From assembly GCA_015183035.1 (NCBI GenBank), contig JACZZP010000013.1:992001-1056000 (forward strand): a stretch of 64,000 nt of DNA, written 5' to 3'. The notes under the pieces were generated by a model. That model did not search any database. It was given only the letters and a program-made list of their open reading frames with translations, and was not told the DNA's origin. This document shows positions 1 to 11,106 of the stretch, piece after piece. Each line of letters starts with the position of its first letter. Within the stretch, counting starts at the first letter, position 1. Source of the stretch: Meloidogyne chitwoodi (taxonomy: Eukaryota > Nematoda > Chromadorea > Rhabditida > Meloidogynidae). Made by a program: the position numbers and the translations under genes.

Positions 1-3000
1 GATGGACTATATGAAGTAGTCGATATAAATGTATAAGTTACCTATTTGAATTTTTATATATATAAGTTTTTAGGGAACTTTTAAACAAGACAATTTTCAA
101 AAAGCTATGAACTTTCTTGTTGATTCTCAACCACTTGGTGATAATATTGAAAATGCATCAGGTCCACCAAAACGTAGCTTTGCGGGCGGTGGTGGTGATC
201 CAATAAACAAAAGTGTGTTAAAAATTATTCGTACGATTCATGAGCGTGACATGCTTCCATGCATTATATTTTCGTTTAGTCGAAAAGAATGTGAAATGTA
301 TGCAACAAAAGTTAAACAAATGGATTTTAATACAGGTAAAATTTGGTACCTAGAGATTGTTTAATTATTGTTACATTTTCAGAAGAAGAAAAAAAAGCAG
401 TTAGCCTAATTTTTGATAATGCTATTGATTTGCTTGCTGATGAAGATAAAAAATTGCCACAAATCAAAAATGTTTTGCCCTATTTACTGCGAGGAATTGG
501 TATTCATCATTCAGGTCAATTACCTATCATGAAGGAAATTGTGGAAATTTTGTTTGGCGAAGGTCTTATTAAGGTTATTCATTTTAATATTTTTTAAGTA
601 TAATTCTTTGCTATCTTTAGACACTTTTTGCTACTGAAACTTTTGCAATGGGTGTCAATATGCCAGCAAAAACTGTACTTTTTACATCCGCTCGTAAATT
701 TGATGGAACAATTAATCGCTGGATAAGTGGTGGTGAATATATTCAAATGAGTGGGAGAGCAGGACGTCGTGGAAAAGACGATCGTGGATTAGTCATTCTT
801 ATGTTAGATACACAAATGAGTGCTGATCAAGCTATGCATTTACTTAAGGTTATCAGAATTCAAATAAAACAGTTTTAATTGAGAAATTAAAATATTTGTC
901 ATCATTTGATTTTTTTGGTTTTAGGTTTTATTTCATATACTGAAGCCTAACTAATATAAAAGGAATAAAATTTAGGGTCACACTGATCCACTTAATTCAC
1001 AATTTCGTCTTACATATAATATGGTTCTTAATTTGTTTCGTGTTCCTGATATCAATCCGAAATATATGCTGGAGAAGTCGTTTTATCAGTTCCAAAATTA
1101 TGCGGCGATACCGAATCTCAGACAATGTTTTAAAATTATTTTTATATAATCTATTTTAAAATTTTTAGCAATGCGAGAGAAACATGCTTCACTTAAGGAT
1201 GCTCGCGTTCCTCATGAACTGGAAATTGAGGCTTATTGTAATATTGAAAAGCGTATTCAACAATTGCAACAATCAATTAAATCCAAAATTCTGAAACCAT
1301 CTAAAGTCGTCCCTTTTTTCCAGCCCGGACGTTTGTTGAAGGTTTTAAACTTTATTTTGTTTTTTAATTGATGAGTGAATTTAAGATGAAACATTTTGAC
1401 AAGGATTATGATTGGACTGTTTTGATAAATTGGCGCAAAACACCAAACCCATTGGATCCGACTTCACCAGAACTTATTTACATTGTTGAGGTATTGAATC
1501 TTCTAAAAAGTAAACCAAGGATATTCTTATTTATTTTTAGGTGGCCGTTTTGGTTAGCAAGGAGAGTGAGCGTCATTTGCCCAATCTCGCTCTACTTAGG
1601 CCACCGGATTTGCGTGAACAAGGTGTTATTTGTGTTATACCTTTTACATTTGAGTGTATAAGTGCAATTAGCACAATTCGCCTGAAAGTTCCTCAAGAAT
1701 TGAAGAGCAAGGAAGCACGTGAAGCATTAGGAATCACTTTAAAGGTAGCATATTGAGTTTTGATTTTTTAGCCTTTTTATTTTTTAACTTTTCATAAAAA
1801 GAGCAACTCAGACAGGTCTTAACCCATTAATGGGTTTTGACTTCATTAAGTTGCAAAACTGAAATTGGTATTTACTTATTATAAATTTTTTTTATAGAAA
1901 GAATAAGTATCTGACATTTGAAAATATTTTAATAAAAAAATTTTAAGAAAAATATATAAAGTTTCAATATATTTTATTTCTTTAGGAGACTAAAAAACGC
2001 TTTGGAAATTTAATTCCTGAACTTGATCCAGTTGAGCATATGGGAATATCTGATCCACAAGTAAAGAAAGAAATCGAATTACTATTTACTCATGAACTGA
2101 GGTATAAGGACCATCCTATGAAGGTTTGTATTTATTTGATTAAATTAATTAACGTTTTAAAATAAATTAATTCCAAGCTTTGATTTTACATACATGTTCT
2201 TTAATTTTCATTTAATTAGAATCGTCCAGAATTTGATGATATCTACAATTCATATATGCGAAAATTAAAATTAGAAGAGGAATATAAGGAAGCAAAAAAT
2301 AAATTTGAAAATAGTCGTAAATTGTTGCAAATGGACGAATTACAATGCAGGAAACGAGTGCTTCGACGTCTTGGTTATGCAAATGATGAGGATACAATTA
2401 CTGATAAGGTTAGTTTTTTTTTGCTTTTTTCATTTCTTCAAGTTCTTTCTTAATTTCATGAGCTACATTGTTAAGACATGGACCGTTTTATCATTTAAGT
2501 GTCGTTTCGCTTGACCAAATTTTAATTTTCAGGGACGTGTTGCCTGCGAATTAAGTTCAGCAGATGAATTATTATTAACAGAGATGCTATTCACTGGGGC
2601 ATTTGCTTTGATGGAAGCTGAAGAAGCTGCTGCTTTGCTTTCTTGTTTTGTATTCGAGGAAAAGGCACCAGTATTAAAATTACCTGCAAATCTTGGAAGT
2701 CATTTACGTAATTTACAGGTTTTGTTCAATTATCAGTCAGTTATTATTTTGTTTTAGAATAATGCAAAGAAGATTGCAAAAATTTGTAATGAATCAAAGT
2801 TAGAATTGGATGAAGAAAAATATGTGGAGCAATTTAGCCCTGGAATGATGGATGTTGTCTATAATTGGTGTCTATGTTCTACATTTGCGCAAATTATGGA
2901 AAATACACAGCTTTTTGAAGGTAAACTTTTATTAATAAATTTTTTGAATGAAAATATATTAACTCTACAAACTAAATAATTAAAAATATTAGAAAATTAC

Positions 3001-3180
3001 TAGATTTATTTTTTTATTAAAGGAAGTATTATTCGATGTATGCGTCGTTTGGATGAACTTTTACATGAAATGATTGGTGCGTCAAAGTCTTTACAAGATA
3101 ATTCACTCGTGGAAAAGTTTGAGAAAGCCCGAAGTCTCTTAAAACGTGATATTGTTTTTTCGGGATCACTTTATCTTTAA
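1..3180 (+). CDS. mtr-4: Exosome RNA helicase MTR4 (SKIV2L2), 5'-truncated, multi-exon
   Basis: This is the C-terminal two thirds or so of the nuclear DExH helicase that feeds RNA to the exosome as part of TRAMP-like complexes. The window opens inside the helicase core with an exon reading GLYEVVDIN. Visible in order are [42 protein letters not shown] (motif V region) and [18 protein letters not shown] (motif VI, which distinguishes Ski2-like helicases). An arch/KOW-like middle segment follows, then the helical bundle with [19 protein letters not shown] and [19 protein letters not shown]. It ends [12 protein letters not shown], nearly the same as animal MTR4 C termini. About ten exons are separated by short AT introns. 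The start lies outside the window. It is convergent with the IFT80 gene, 111 bp apart. SKI2 is less likely because the end matches MTR4. Confidence 0.93.
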
Positions 3181-3291
3181 TGATTAATTTTTACCATTAT
3201 GTAATATTTTTGTTCCACTGTTTTATTTAAAATTTAATGTGGAATTTTTTTTATTAAATTCTAATTTATTATGAATTATTAAACAAAAACA

Positions 3292-6200
3292 TTAATTTGG
3301 ACTGTTTAATGCTCCTCCCGTCGTCGCTACCAATTGGCGTTGGTCTTTTGCTTCATCTTCACGGATTTTTTGAAAAATGTGAGGCCAATCTACTTCTACT
3401 TGAGATAAATATTTTAAAAACTTGGGATTTGTCTCCGAATGTCCCAAAAGTTCCAAATAGCGTTGACGATATCCAATAACAATATCAAGGTGTTCTTTTA
3501 AAAAATTAGTTTATTTTTCCTTTATATTAATTCTTAATTTAAGCTTTTTGTCATTTTCACCCATTGATAATTTGTATATAAAATTATTTATGGAGGAAAT
3601 ACCTTTATCTCCAATGTTTTTCCTTTCTGAAGAATTTAATGCCAATTCCAATGCCCTGAATTTTGTTATTTTTTATAATTAAAAAAATAAACCGTTCAAA
3701 ACGAAAAACACTTAAATTAAGCATAATTGCGCGAAAGAAATATCCAGCTTTAAGTAATGATGTTTCTGCTTCACGCAATCTTCCACCAAATAAAGCTATT
3801 TGAAAACTTCGCATTTGAGAATTTGGTTGAGAGCGTAGTTCTACCAAAGAATTTAACTTTTCTGCCTTTTAATTAATTTACAATAAATAAAATTATTTTA
3901 AAAATAAAGGAACTTCTTTTAATTGTCCATAACATATTTCGGCAATATTAAATGTTTTTTCATTAAGTGCTAATCCAGCGAGTGTTGCCCATAGAAAATC
4001 CTCCTTTAAATTTAAAATAAATAATTTATTTTTTTTCAAATTAAAAATATTATTTAATCTAAAAAATATTGCCTTAGCTGAATTACAAATACGTAATGCC
4101 TTTTCCCATTGATGATAGTTTGTACAATTAATTCTATTAAAAATAATTAATTAATTAAATATATTATTTTATTTATTACAAGGCAGTAACAAGTGGAGGA
4201 ACATAATAAACAAAAAGACTTCCATCTGCTCTTCTAATTGTTATTATATTTCCAATAAAACTAAAAAAAGATTATTTTTAATTTTAAAAATTTTATACCT
4301 TAGAATAATAGATCCTTTAGTTAATTCTGAACTATCACCCAATTCTAATTTAGATAATGTTAATAAATCTTTATCCACAAATTGTAATGTTGGTAAACAG
4401 ACATGAAATATAATTAAATAAATTTAAATTAATTAATTAAATTATTAATTAATTAAATTATAAATAAATTAAAAATAATTAAAAAAATAATAATAACAAG
4501 TAATTTTTGATTGTCTTGTAATGCAGCCATTAAATTAGTAGAATTGTTAGGTGTGAGACACGATAATAAAGATCCTTTTAAAATAAATTATATTTTAAAT
4601 TTAATTTTAAGTATCACTCAATCACTTCCTGTCCTAGCGGATTGATAATATTTTAAAATAAAAATGTTTAATTAAATTTAAATATAAAAAAGTAAATTAG
4701 TTATGAATATATTAATTATTTTCATTTATTTTTTATTTTAAATAATATTATTTACCTATTTTTTGAATTCTTTCTGGAGCTCCATAACGATTTACTAATG
4801 CAATAAAGCAATCGCCGTTAGTATCCAAAAATATTATACGACGATCAACAATTCCACCACATTGATTAACACAAAGTTCAACAATATTTGACTAATTTTA
4901 AAAATAATTAAATAATTAAATAATATTTATATTTTCACTTGATGTTGAATTTCTCCATCTCCAGCAACTCTTCCATTTTGTGGATCAAATAAATGAATTA
5001 ATGAATGTTTGGCTCTATCTCTTAAAACAATTAAATCATTAGAAATAGCTGCTGTTTGTTCATTAAATGGTTCGCCAAAAGATAACATTTTAATATTACA
5101 AAGAATTTTGCCTTCATAATTTAATACTTTTATTGAAATAGAATCAACAAGTAAAAAACATCTAAAAAAATAAAAAATTATTTTTTAAATATTTATTACT
5201 TTTCACATAAACGAATTAAAGAAACTAAACTACTTCCTTCATGTAAATCAAAAACTATTGGATTATTCCAATTTTTTGAACTAAAAAAATGAAATAAATT
5301 TTTATAAAATAAAATAATACTTAAAAATATAGCATTGTTTATTAGTTATTACAATAAGATAATTAAAACCAATTTCCATTCTAATTATTCTATCTTTTGT
5401 TTCTAATCTTTCACGAATAATTTCAGAAGTTAAATCTCTAATATTAATTGTTCTTCTATTTATTTGAATTATTTCAAGTTGTTCCCAAATAAGACGTCTA
5501 TTTTAAATTAAATTAAAAAATATTATAATATAATTACTTTTCAATAATATGTGCATGTAATAATTGTCCATTAGCACAACCCCCAATTAACTAAAATTAT
5601 TTTTTAAAATAAAAAAATTAAAAACTTGTAAACAATCAGGTGCCCAACTCAAACAAAGAATTGATCCACAATTTGGTCTTTCCATTGAATGTGACCACTT
5701 TTAAAAAAATAAAAAGTTATTATTAAATAATAAACAAAAAATACTCCAGATCGGTCACAAAGTCTTAATAAATTAAAAGACCCAACAGCAAACATTGTGC
5801 CATTATGGCTCCATGACACTGAAGAAATTGGAAAATTGTAGGCAGTGGAAGACCATAATGGACGTCCTTAAAAATAAATAAAAAAAGGAATAATCTTCCT
5901 CTAATTTAAAAGGATATTTCCTTTGCTATTATCGATACAGCGAAATTAAAATAATTAAAAATTTATACCTTGACTATTCCATAACCGATAACGACAATCT
6001 TCTCCACCAGTCAAAATCTAAGTTTTTTAAAAATAAAAATAATTATTATAATTACTTGATCATTAACAGCACTCCAACTTAAACAAGTTACTAATCCATT
6101 ATGTGCTCTCCATTTAATTGGAGAAATCTATTTTATTAATTTAAAATTAATTAACTAATTATTTTTTGATATTTCAAAATAATTAATATTAAATAATTTT

Positions 6201-6982
6201 AAATTAATTAATTCCCTCTTTTTTCTACCTGTAAATTTAATTGTTTAATAAAACAATCATCTCCTGAACAATATACTAATTTTGTACTGTCTCCATTCCA
6301 ATCAAGTGAATATACAGGTTTTCCAATTTGTGCAAGTACAGAACGAAGCATTCCATTTCTAGACCATATTTTTACACAACCATCTTCTCCACCTTTTTTA
6401 ATTTTAATTTTAATTTAAAAATAGCTATAAAATATTAACTTACAACTAGCAAATCCACCAGTACCCCCTGGTTCTATATTATTCCAACGTGCCATAATTG
6501 TAGCACCAAAATGTGCATCAATAATTCTTTCTAATTTTCCATTTAAATTTAAAAGATAAATTTTACCTTGAATTATTAAAAAAAATATATATTTTTTATT
6601 TATTTACCATCTGAAGTTGTTAATAAAAATATTTCATTTCCACTTTTTGTAGTAATTATAGAATGACGTTCTTGTTTTATATTAGATGATCTTATAGTAT
6701 TTGTTGTTTGTTTGGTTAATAATTCTTTTAAATAATTATTTGATATTTGAAGAAATGTTGGAAATATTTTACTAAAATATTAATTAAATTAAAAATTGTA
6801 TTTATTCATTACTCTTTAAAATTATTAGAAAAAGGCAAAGATTCCATTTTATCAATAATCCATAATTTAATTAAATGATCATTTGATGTTGAAATAACTT
6901 GATCAGAATTTAACCAATCAATTCCATTTATTCCCTCTGAATGAGATGACGAAGATGTTGATAATTTAATTTTTAAACGCAT
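3292..6982 (-). CDS. che-2: Intraflagellar transport protein IFT80 (WD40 + TPR-like)
   Basis: IFT-B subunit needed to build cilia; in C. elegans the orthologue is che-2. The predicted start is MRLKIKLSTSS, followed by GINGIDWLNSDQVISTSNDH, the first WD repeat in its usual place for IFT80. Further repeats include VYSLDWNGDSTKLVYCSGDD, VTCLSWSAVNDQILTGGEDC and SWSHNGTMFAVGSFN, giving two beta-propellers. The C-terminal helical part contains LLKAGYFFRAIMLNL. The last exon reads HLDIVIGYRQRYLELLG, which corresponds to the family's HVDVVLAYRQKFLE segment. There are about 17 small exons with introns around 40-60 nt, many ending TTTTAG or AAAG. Nothing looks broken. The start shares an AT-rich upstream region of about 700 bp with the oxidase on the other strand. 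Confidence 0.9.
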
Positions 6983-7683
6983 CTTTTTATTTAAAAAATA
7001 ATAAATTTATTTTAAAAAATAAATCAAAAATGTTTTTTTGTTAAAATTGTTTCCATGGTAATAATAATATTTATGTTCTTAAGAAGAAAAGAGCATTTTA
7101 AATAAATAAAAGAATTATTTATAAATTAATTTATGGAAAATTTACTTTTAAATTTTTACTCAAAACGAAGTAAATATTTTCTGATTTTTTAACATTTAAT
7201 TTGAAAATATTCGAGTCCTGTTATAGCAATAATCTAAAAGAAGGGGAAGAAGGTAAATGTTCAGAATTTCCTATTTTTGTGAGAATAACTCTGTTCAAAT
7301 TAATTACTTTTTAAAATTAATAAAGATATAATATTTATAATCCTTTTTTATTTAATACAAATATTTTATGTCATTACAACTTAATATTACCACTTTTTTT
7401 AATTCAATTTTATTTAAAATTTATTTATTTATTATATAAAATAAAAATATTTTTTTATTAAAAATACTATTAATTTGACCTTTATATAATTAATAATTAA
7501 TTTAATAAATAATCAATATAAATAATGATAAATATTTATTACTTTACTTTACTCTTCTCAAATTAATTATTATATGCTTACCTAATTAAATTAAATCAAG
7601 AATTATTTTTTTTTTAATTAAAATTATTATTTTTAAAATTAATTTTCTCTTTAATACTAATTTTAATAAATTATTTATTAAAA
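6983..7683. other. Divergent intergenic region, IFT80 / hydroxy-acid oxidase
   Basis: About 700 bp between two divergently transcribed genes. It is almost entirely AT, and I see no ORF of note, no RNA gene and no clear repeat. It should hold both promoters, but I cannot point to an element; in particular I did not find a convincing X-box (the RFX site expected upstream of a ciliary gene). Confidence 0.6.
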
Positions 7684-9391
7684 ATGAATAATAAATTTTC
7701 TAATTATATTTCTTTAATGGATATTGAAAGAAAAGCTTTTGAAATACTTCCTCTGTCAGTACGTGATTATTATGCTAGTGGAGCTGATGATGAAGAAACT
7801 TTAAAAGAAAATAAAAAATCTTTTAAAAAGTTTTTAAAAAATAATTATTTTTTAATTATATATATTTATTTTTAGTTTTATTTTAAGACCATTTGTTTTA
7901 AGAAATGTTAGCAATTTAGATACTTCAATAAATATTATCTTCAATAATTCAAAAGAATTTAAATTTTCTTATCCTATTGGAATTGCACCAACAGCTTTTC
8001 AAAGAATGGCACATAATGATGGAGAAATTGCTACTGTTAAAGGTTTTTTACTATTTTAAAATTAAATTAAATTTTTAATAATAGCTGCTAATGAAATGTG
8101 TACTCCAATGATTTGTAGTACTTTATCAACAATTCCTTTAGAAGAAGTAGCAAAAAATACTGATATTAATTCTTCTACTATTTGGTTTCAAGTTTAATTA
8201 ATTTAATATTTTATTTTATAATATTATTTTATAAAAAAGTTATATGTTTATAAAAATCGTTTATTAACTGAAAGACTTGTTCGAAGAGCTGAAAAAGCTG
8301 GATTTTCAGCATTAGTTTTAACAGTTGATTCACCACATTTTGGTAAAAGAAGAGCAGATGAAAGGAATGAATTTAAATTACCTGAACATTTAAGGTAATT
8401 TTAAAAATTAATTATTTTATTTTAATTATTAAACGTTATGTTCTCTCCAAAAATTATAAATTTATAATTTTATTTAGAGTTGCAAACTTTGAAGAAGAAT
8501 CTACATTTTCTGATAACATTGGTGCTTCAGGTATTTTTTAAATAAAAATATTTTAAAATTAATTAATTTATTTATAGGATTATCTAAATATGTTATTTCT
8601 AATTTTGATCAGACTTTAAATTGGGAAGATCTTCGTTGGTTAGTAAATTTCAGCATTTTACCAGTTAATTATTAACTCTTATTATTAATTGTTGTTTTGT
8701 TTAATTTTTAGGTAATTGTTAAAGGAATTATGAGATCAGATGATGCAATTTTAGCTATTGAAACAGGAGCTGCTGCAATTATAGTTTTTTTAATTTTTAT
8801 AAAAAATAATTAATTTATAAATTAATTTTATGTTTCTAATCATGGAGGACGCCAATTAGACCATTGCATGTCTACAGTAATTATTTCATAAAATAAAATT
8901 TTTAAAATAATTTTTCTACTTAAGATTGATGCTCTTCCAGAAATAATTGAAGCAGTCCAAGATAGAATACCAGTTAATATTAATTTAATTTTTAAATATT
9001 TTTTTGGATAAAAATTATATATTTAATTTAGGTATTTGTGGATGGTGGTTTTCGTTCTGGTACTGATATTTTCAAAGCATTAGCGATTGGGGCACAGATT
9101 ATTTTTATTGGACGGCCAATTATTTATGGATTAGCTATTGGAGTAATATTATAATTAAATTAATTGTTCTTTTAATATTTATTTATTTTAAGGGTAAAGA
9201 AGGTGTAAAACATGTACTAAAAATATTACAAACTGAATTAGATTATGCAATGAGACTATCTGGTCTTTTTTTTTAAATAATATTTATAAAAATTTATAAC
9301 TTTTTTATTGTTAGGTTGTGCAACAATTTCACAACTTCGTTCTCATAAAGATATTGTTGTTTATCGTAATAGATTTTTTTCAAAGCTTTGA
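7684..9391 (+). CDS. FMN-dependent 2-hydroxy-acid oxidase (HAO1/glycolate-oxidase family), peroxisomal
   Basis: Oxidises short- or medium-chain L-2-hydroxy acids to 2-oxo acids with production of H2O2. The N terminus has the FMN/substrate segment [18 protein letters not shown]. Then come [50 protein letters not shown] (FMN-contacting Lys), SNHGGRQLD (catalytic His and substrate Arg), [20 protein letters not shown] and [12 protein letters not shown]. The protein ends FFSKL followed by TGA at 9389-9391, a textbook type-1 peroxisome signal. Ten or so exons are separated by tiny introns. All introns I checked run GT-AG except one: the exon ending ATA at 8783 and the exon starting GTTTCTAATCATGG at 8832 are split by 48 nt with no AG at the end. 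Whether it acts on glycolate (HAO1) or longer acids (HAO2) cannot be read from sequence. Confidence 0.9.
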
Positions 9392-9466
9392 GACGTTACA
9401 TAATATTAATTTAAATTCTTAAAATATTAATTTTTTAAATATATTTGATGACAAATTTTTATCGAA

Positions 9467-9495
9467 GTTGGAGGCCCTTCGGGCGTCCTTCTAAC
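9467..9495. repeat. GC-rich hairpin downstream of the oxidase gene
   Basis: Perfect stem GCCC/GGGC around a TTC loop (9474-9484), extended with mismatches by GTTGGA against TCTAAC outside it. It stands out as GC-rich in an AT-rich 3' flank, about 80 bp after the stop codon. It may be an RNA structure or a remnant of a repeat. No function can be assigned. Confidence 0.45.
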
Positions 9496-9767
9496 CTAGA
9501 AAAAAAACTGAAATAACATGATCAATAAAGTCATACATACTACAAACTAAACATTTCAAAAAACAAACCAAGAACGTGAATAAACAAAGAACTTATGTAA
9601 CAAAATAATTAGTCCAAACATTTCTTAACAAAACACAGACATTGTTATAAAAAAACAAATAGCTTATTGTTAGCTCAAAGAACTAACGCCAACGAATAAT
9701 AAAAATAAATAATTAAGAGGTCGCCCACCCACCATCCCTGACCTCCCTTACCGCCATAAAAACACGC

Positions 9768-9863
9768 GGCGTAACCTAAGCCACAACCAAACGGCGTAAC
9801 ATCGGCCACAACCAAACGGCGTAACCTAAGCCACAACCAAACGGCGTAACCTAAGCCACAACC
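9768..9863. repeat. Minisatellite, 25-bp unit, about four copies
   Basis: Four head-to-tail copies start at 9768, 9793, 9818 and 9843. The unit begins GGCGTAACCTAAGCCACAAC; the second copy differs by carrying ATCGG in place of CTAAG, and the fourth is cut short. The units abut with no spacers, so this is not a CRISPR array. The unit is far more GC-rich than its surroundings. Confidence 0.85.
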
Positions 9864-10138
9864 ACCTTAAACCGACCACCACCACTAAAGAATGATGAAA
9901 AATAAGCGGTTTATATAGTATCCAACTGTCAAAAACTTCTATAAAAACCCTCCTTTTCAATTCCCCCAATCATTTGTCTATAAAAGACAAACACAAACAT
10001 TCTCAATTATATAATTAGATTAAATTTAAAATAAAAATTTTTATCTAACATTTATTTTGTGCCTGTTGAATTGGAAATTAATCGAAACAGCATTTAGGCC
10101 TCGCAAAGATAAAAACGGAGCGTGATAACGGCTCTATA

Positions 10139-10774
10139 ACTTTTCGTCAATGGACTTTCCGTCAACGGACCATTCGTCAATACCTTTCGTCAACGGACTT
10201 TTCGATAACAGACTTTTCGTCAACGGACTTTTCGTCAATGAATAAAATTTTGAAAAAAAGAGAAAAATACTGATTAAAAACGATAAAGGTCGTTTCAGAT
10301 AGCTATCATAACTTTTTTATTCTAAACCATTTCAAAAAGTTTTGAAGTCAATCGAAAGATCTCTAAAAGTGGATTCTTTACACTAATGGACAGATCACAT
10401 CAGTTGGTTCTAAAAAAACGCTCGAAAAACACGACAATCGCTATCTTCCACTTTATCATGCTGTCTTTTACTGGGATGATATCTGAATGGATTTATCTAA
10501 TTAGTAAAAATAATCCGCTTATCTAGAGATTTTGATTAATAAAAGAACTTTTCAAATCGGTTTAGAAGTAAAAAAATTATGGCAAAAACAACCGGCCACT
10601 CTGAAACAGCCGACTCTGAAACGACCTTTATCGTTTTTAATTATATTTTTCTCTTTTTTTCAAAATTTTATTCATTGACGAAAAGTCCGTTGACGAAAAG
10701 TCTGTTATCGAAAAGTCCGTTGACGAAAGGTATTGACGAATGGTCCGTTGACGGAAAGTCCATTGACGAAAAGT
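10139..10774. mobile_element. Foldback-type palindromic element with 15-bp repeats in its arms
   Basis: Left arm 10139-10299 and right arm 10615-10774 are inverted copies of about 160 bp, differing by only a few bases around 10269-10272. Similarity continues weakly inward (CTAAACCATTTCAAAAAGTT at about 10322 against the complement of 10549-10568). The outer part of each arm is a tandem array of a degenerate 15-bp unit, ACTTTTCGTCAACGG. Arms built from short tandem repeats are typical of foldback elements such as Drosophila FB. A 14-bp near-identical direct repeat flanks the palindrome (10121-10134, 10783-10796). No transposase is encoded, so it would be non-autonomous. Confidence 0.8.
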
Positions 10775-11106
10775 CGCGCTGCCGTGATAACTGCTCGCAA
10801 TTTTGTTGAATTATTTATTTTTTTATCGAACCCACAATAATTTTTCCACTTATTGTTGTTTGTTATATTCGATTTAATATTTTTTATTTATTCGGTTTAA
10901 TATTTTTGTTTTTGTAATAAAAAATTGAATTTTCAAATCATTTTTATTACAAATTTATCCAACTTTGAGAGAAAATTCAATCGTGAAAATATTTAGCCTG
11001 CGGCGACTAATTGTCTTCGCGGCGAATCGGCGGCGACTAGTCTGCGACAAATCACTCTTTTATTTAAAAAAATGTTTTTCTCAGTTATTATTTGTTAATG
11101 TGAGTC

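Larger units (their letters stand above)
9392..11106. other. Intergenic repeat island between oxidase and pash-1
   Basis: About 1.7 kb without a supportable gene. It contains a short GC hairpin just after the oxidase, a locally GC-richer patch (about 9710-9900) with a 25-bp minisatellite, and a roughly 640-bp palindrome. A low-complexity AT stretch lies before pash-1. The reading frame at 10579-10809 is a by-product of the 15-bp repeat and is not called as a gene. A pyrimidine tract ending TTTTTCTCAG at 11081-11090, 16 nt before the pash-1 ATG, could be a splice-leader acceptor. Confidence 0.7.

Noticed and set aside
7684..9391. Horizontal transfer of the hydroxy-acid oxidase
   Set aside because: It has many short introns, host-like composition, and resembles animal HAO including the C-terminal peroxisome signal; nothing suggests a bacterial or plant source.
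9768..9863. Possible CRISPR-like array
   Set aside because: The units abut with no variable spacers and the host is a eukaryote; it is a minisatellite.
10579..10809. ORF with repeated SPLTK units
   Set aside because: It is the translation of the 15-bp repeat in the right arm of the foldback element; a 15-bp unit stays open in frame without selection.
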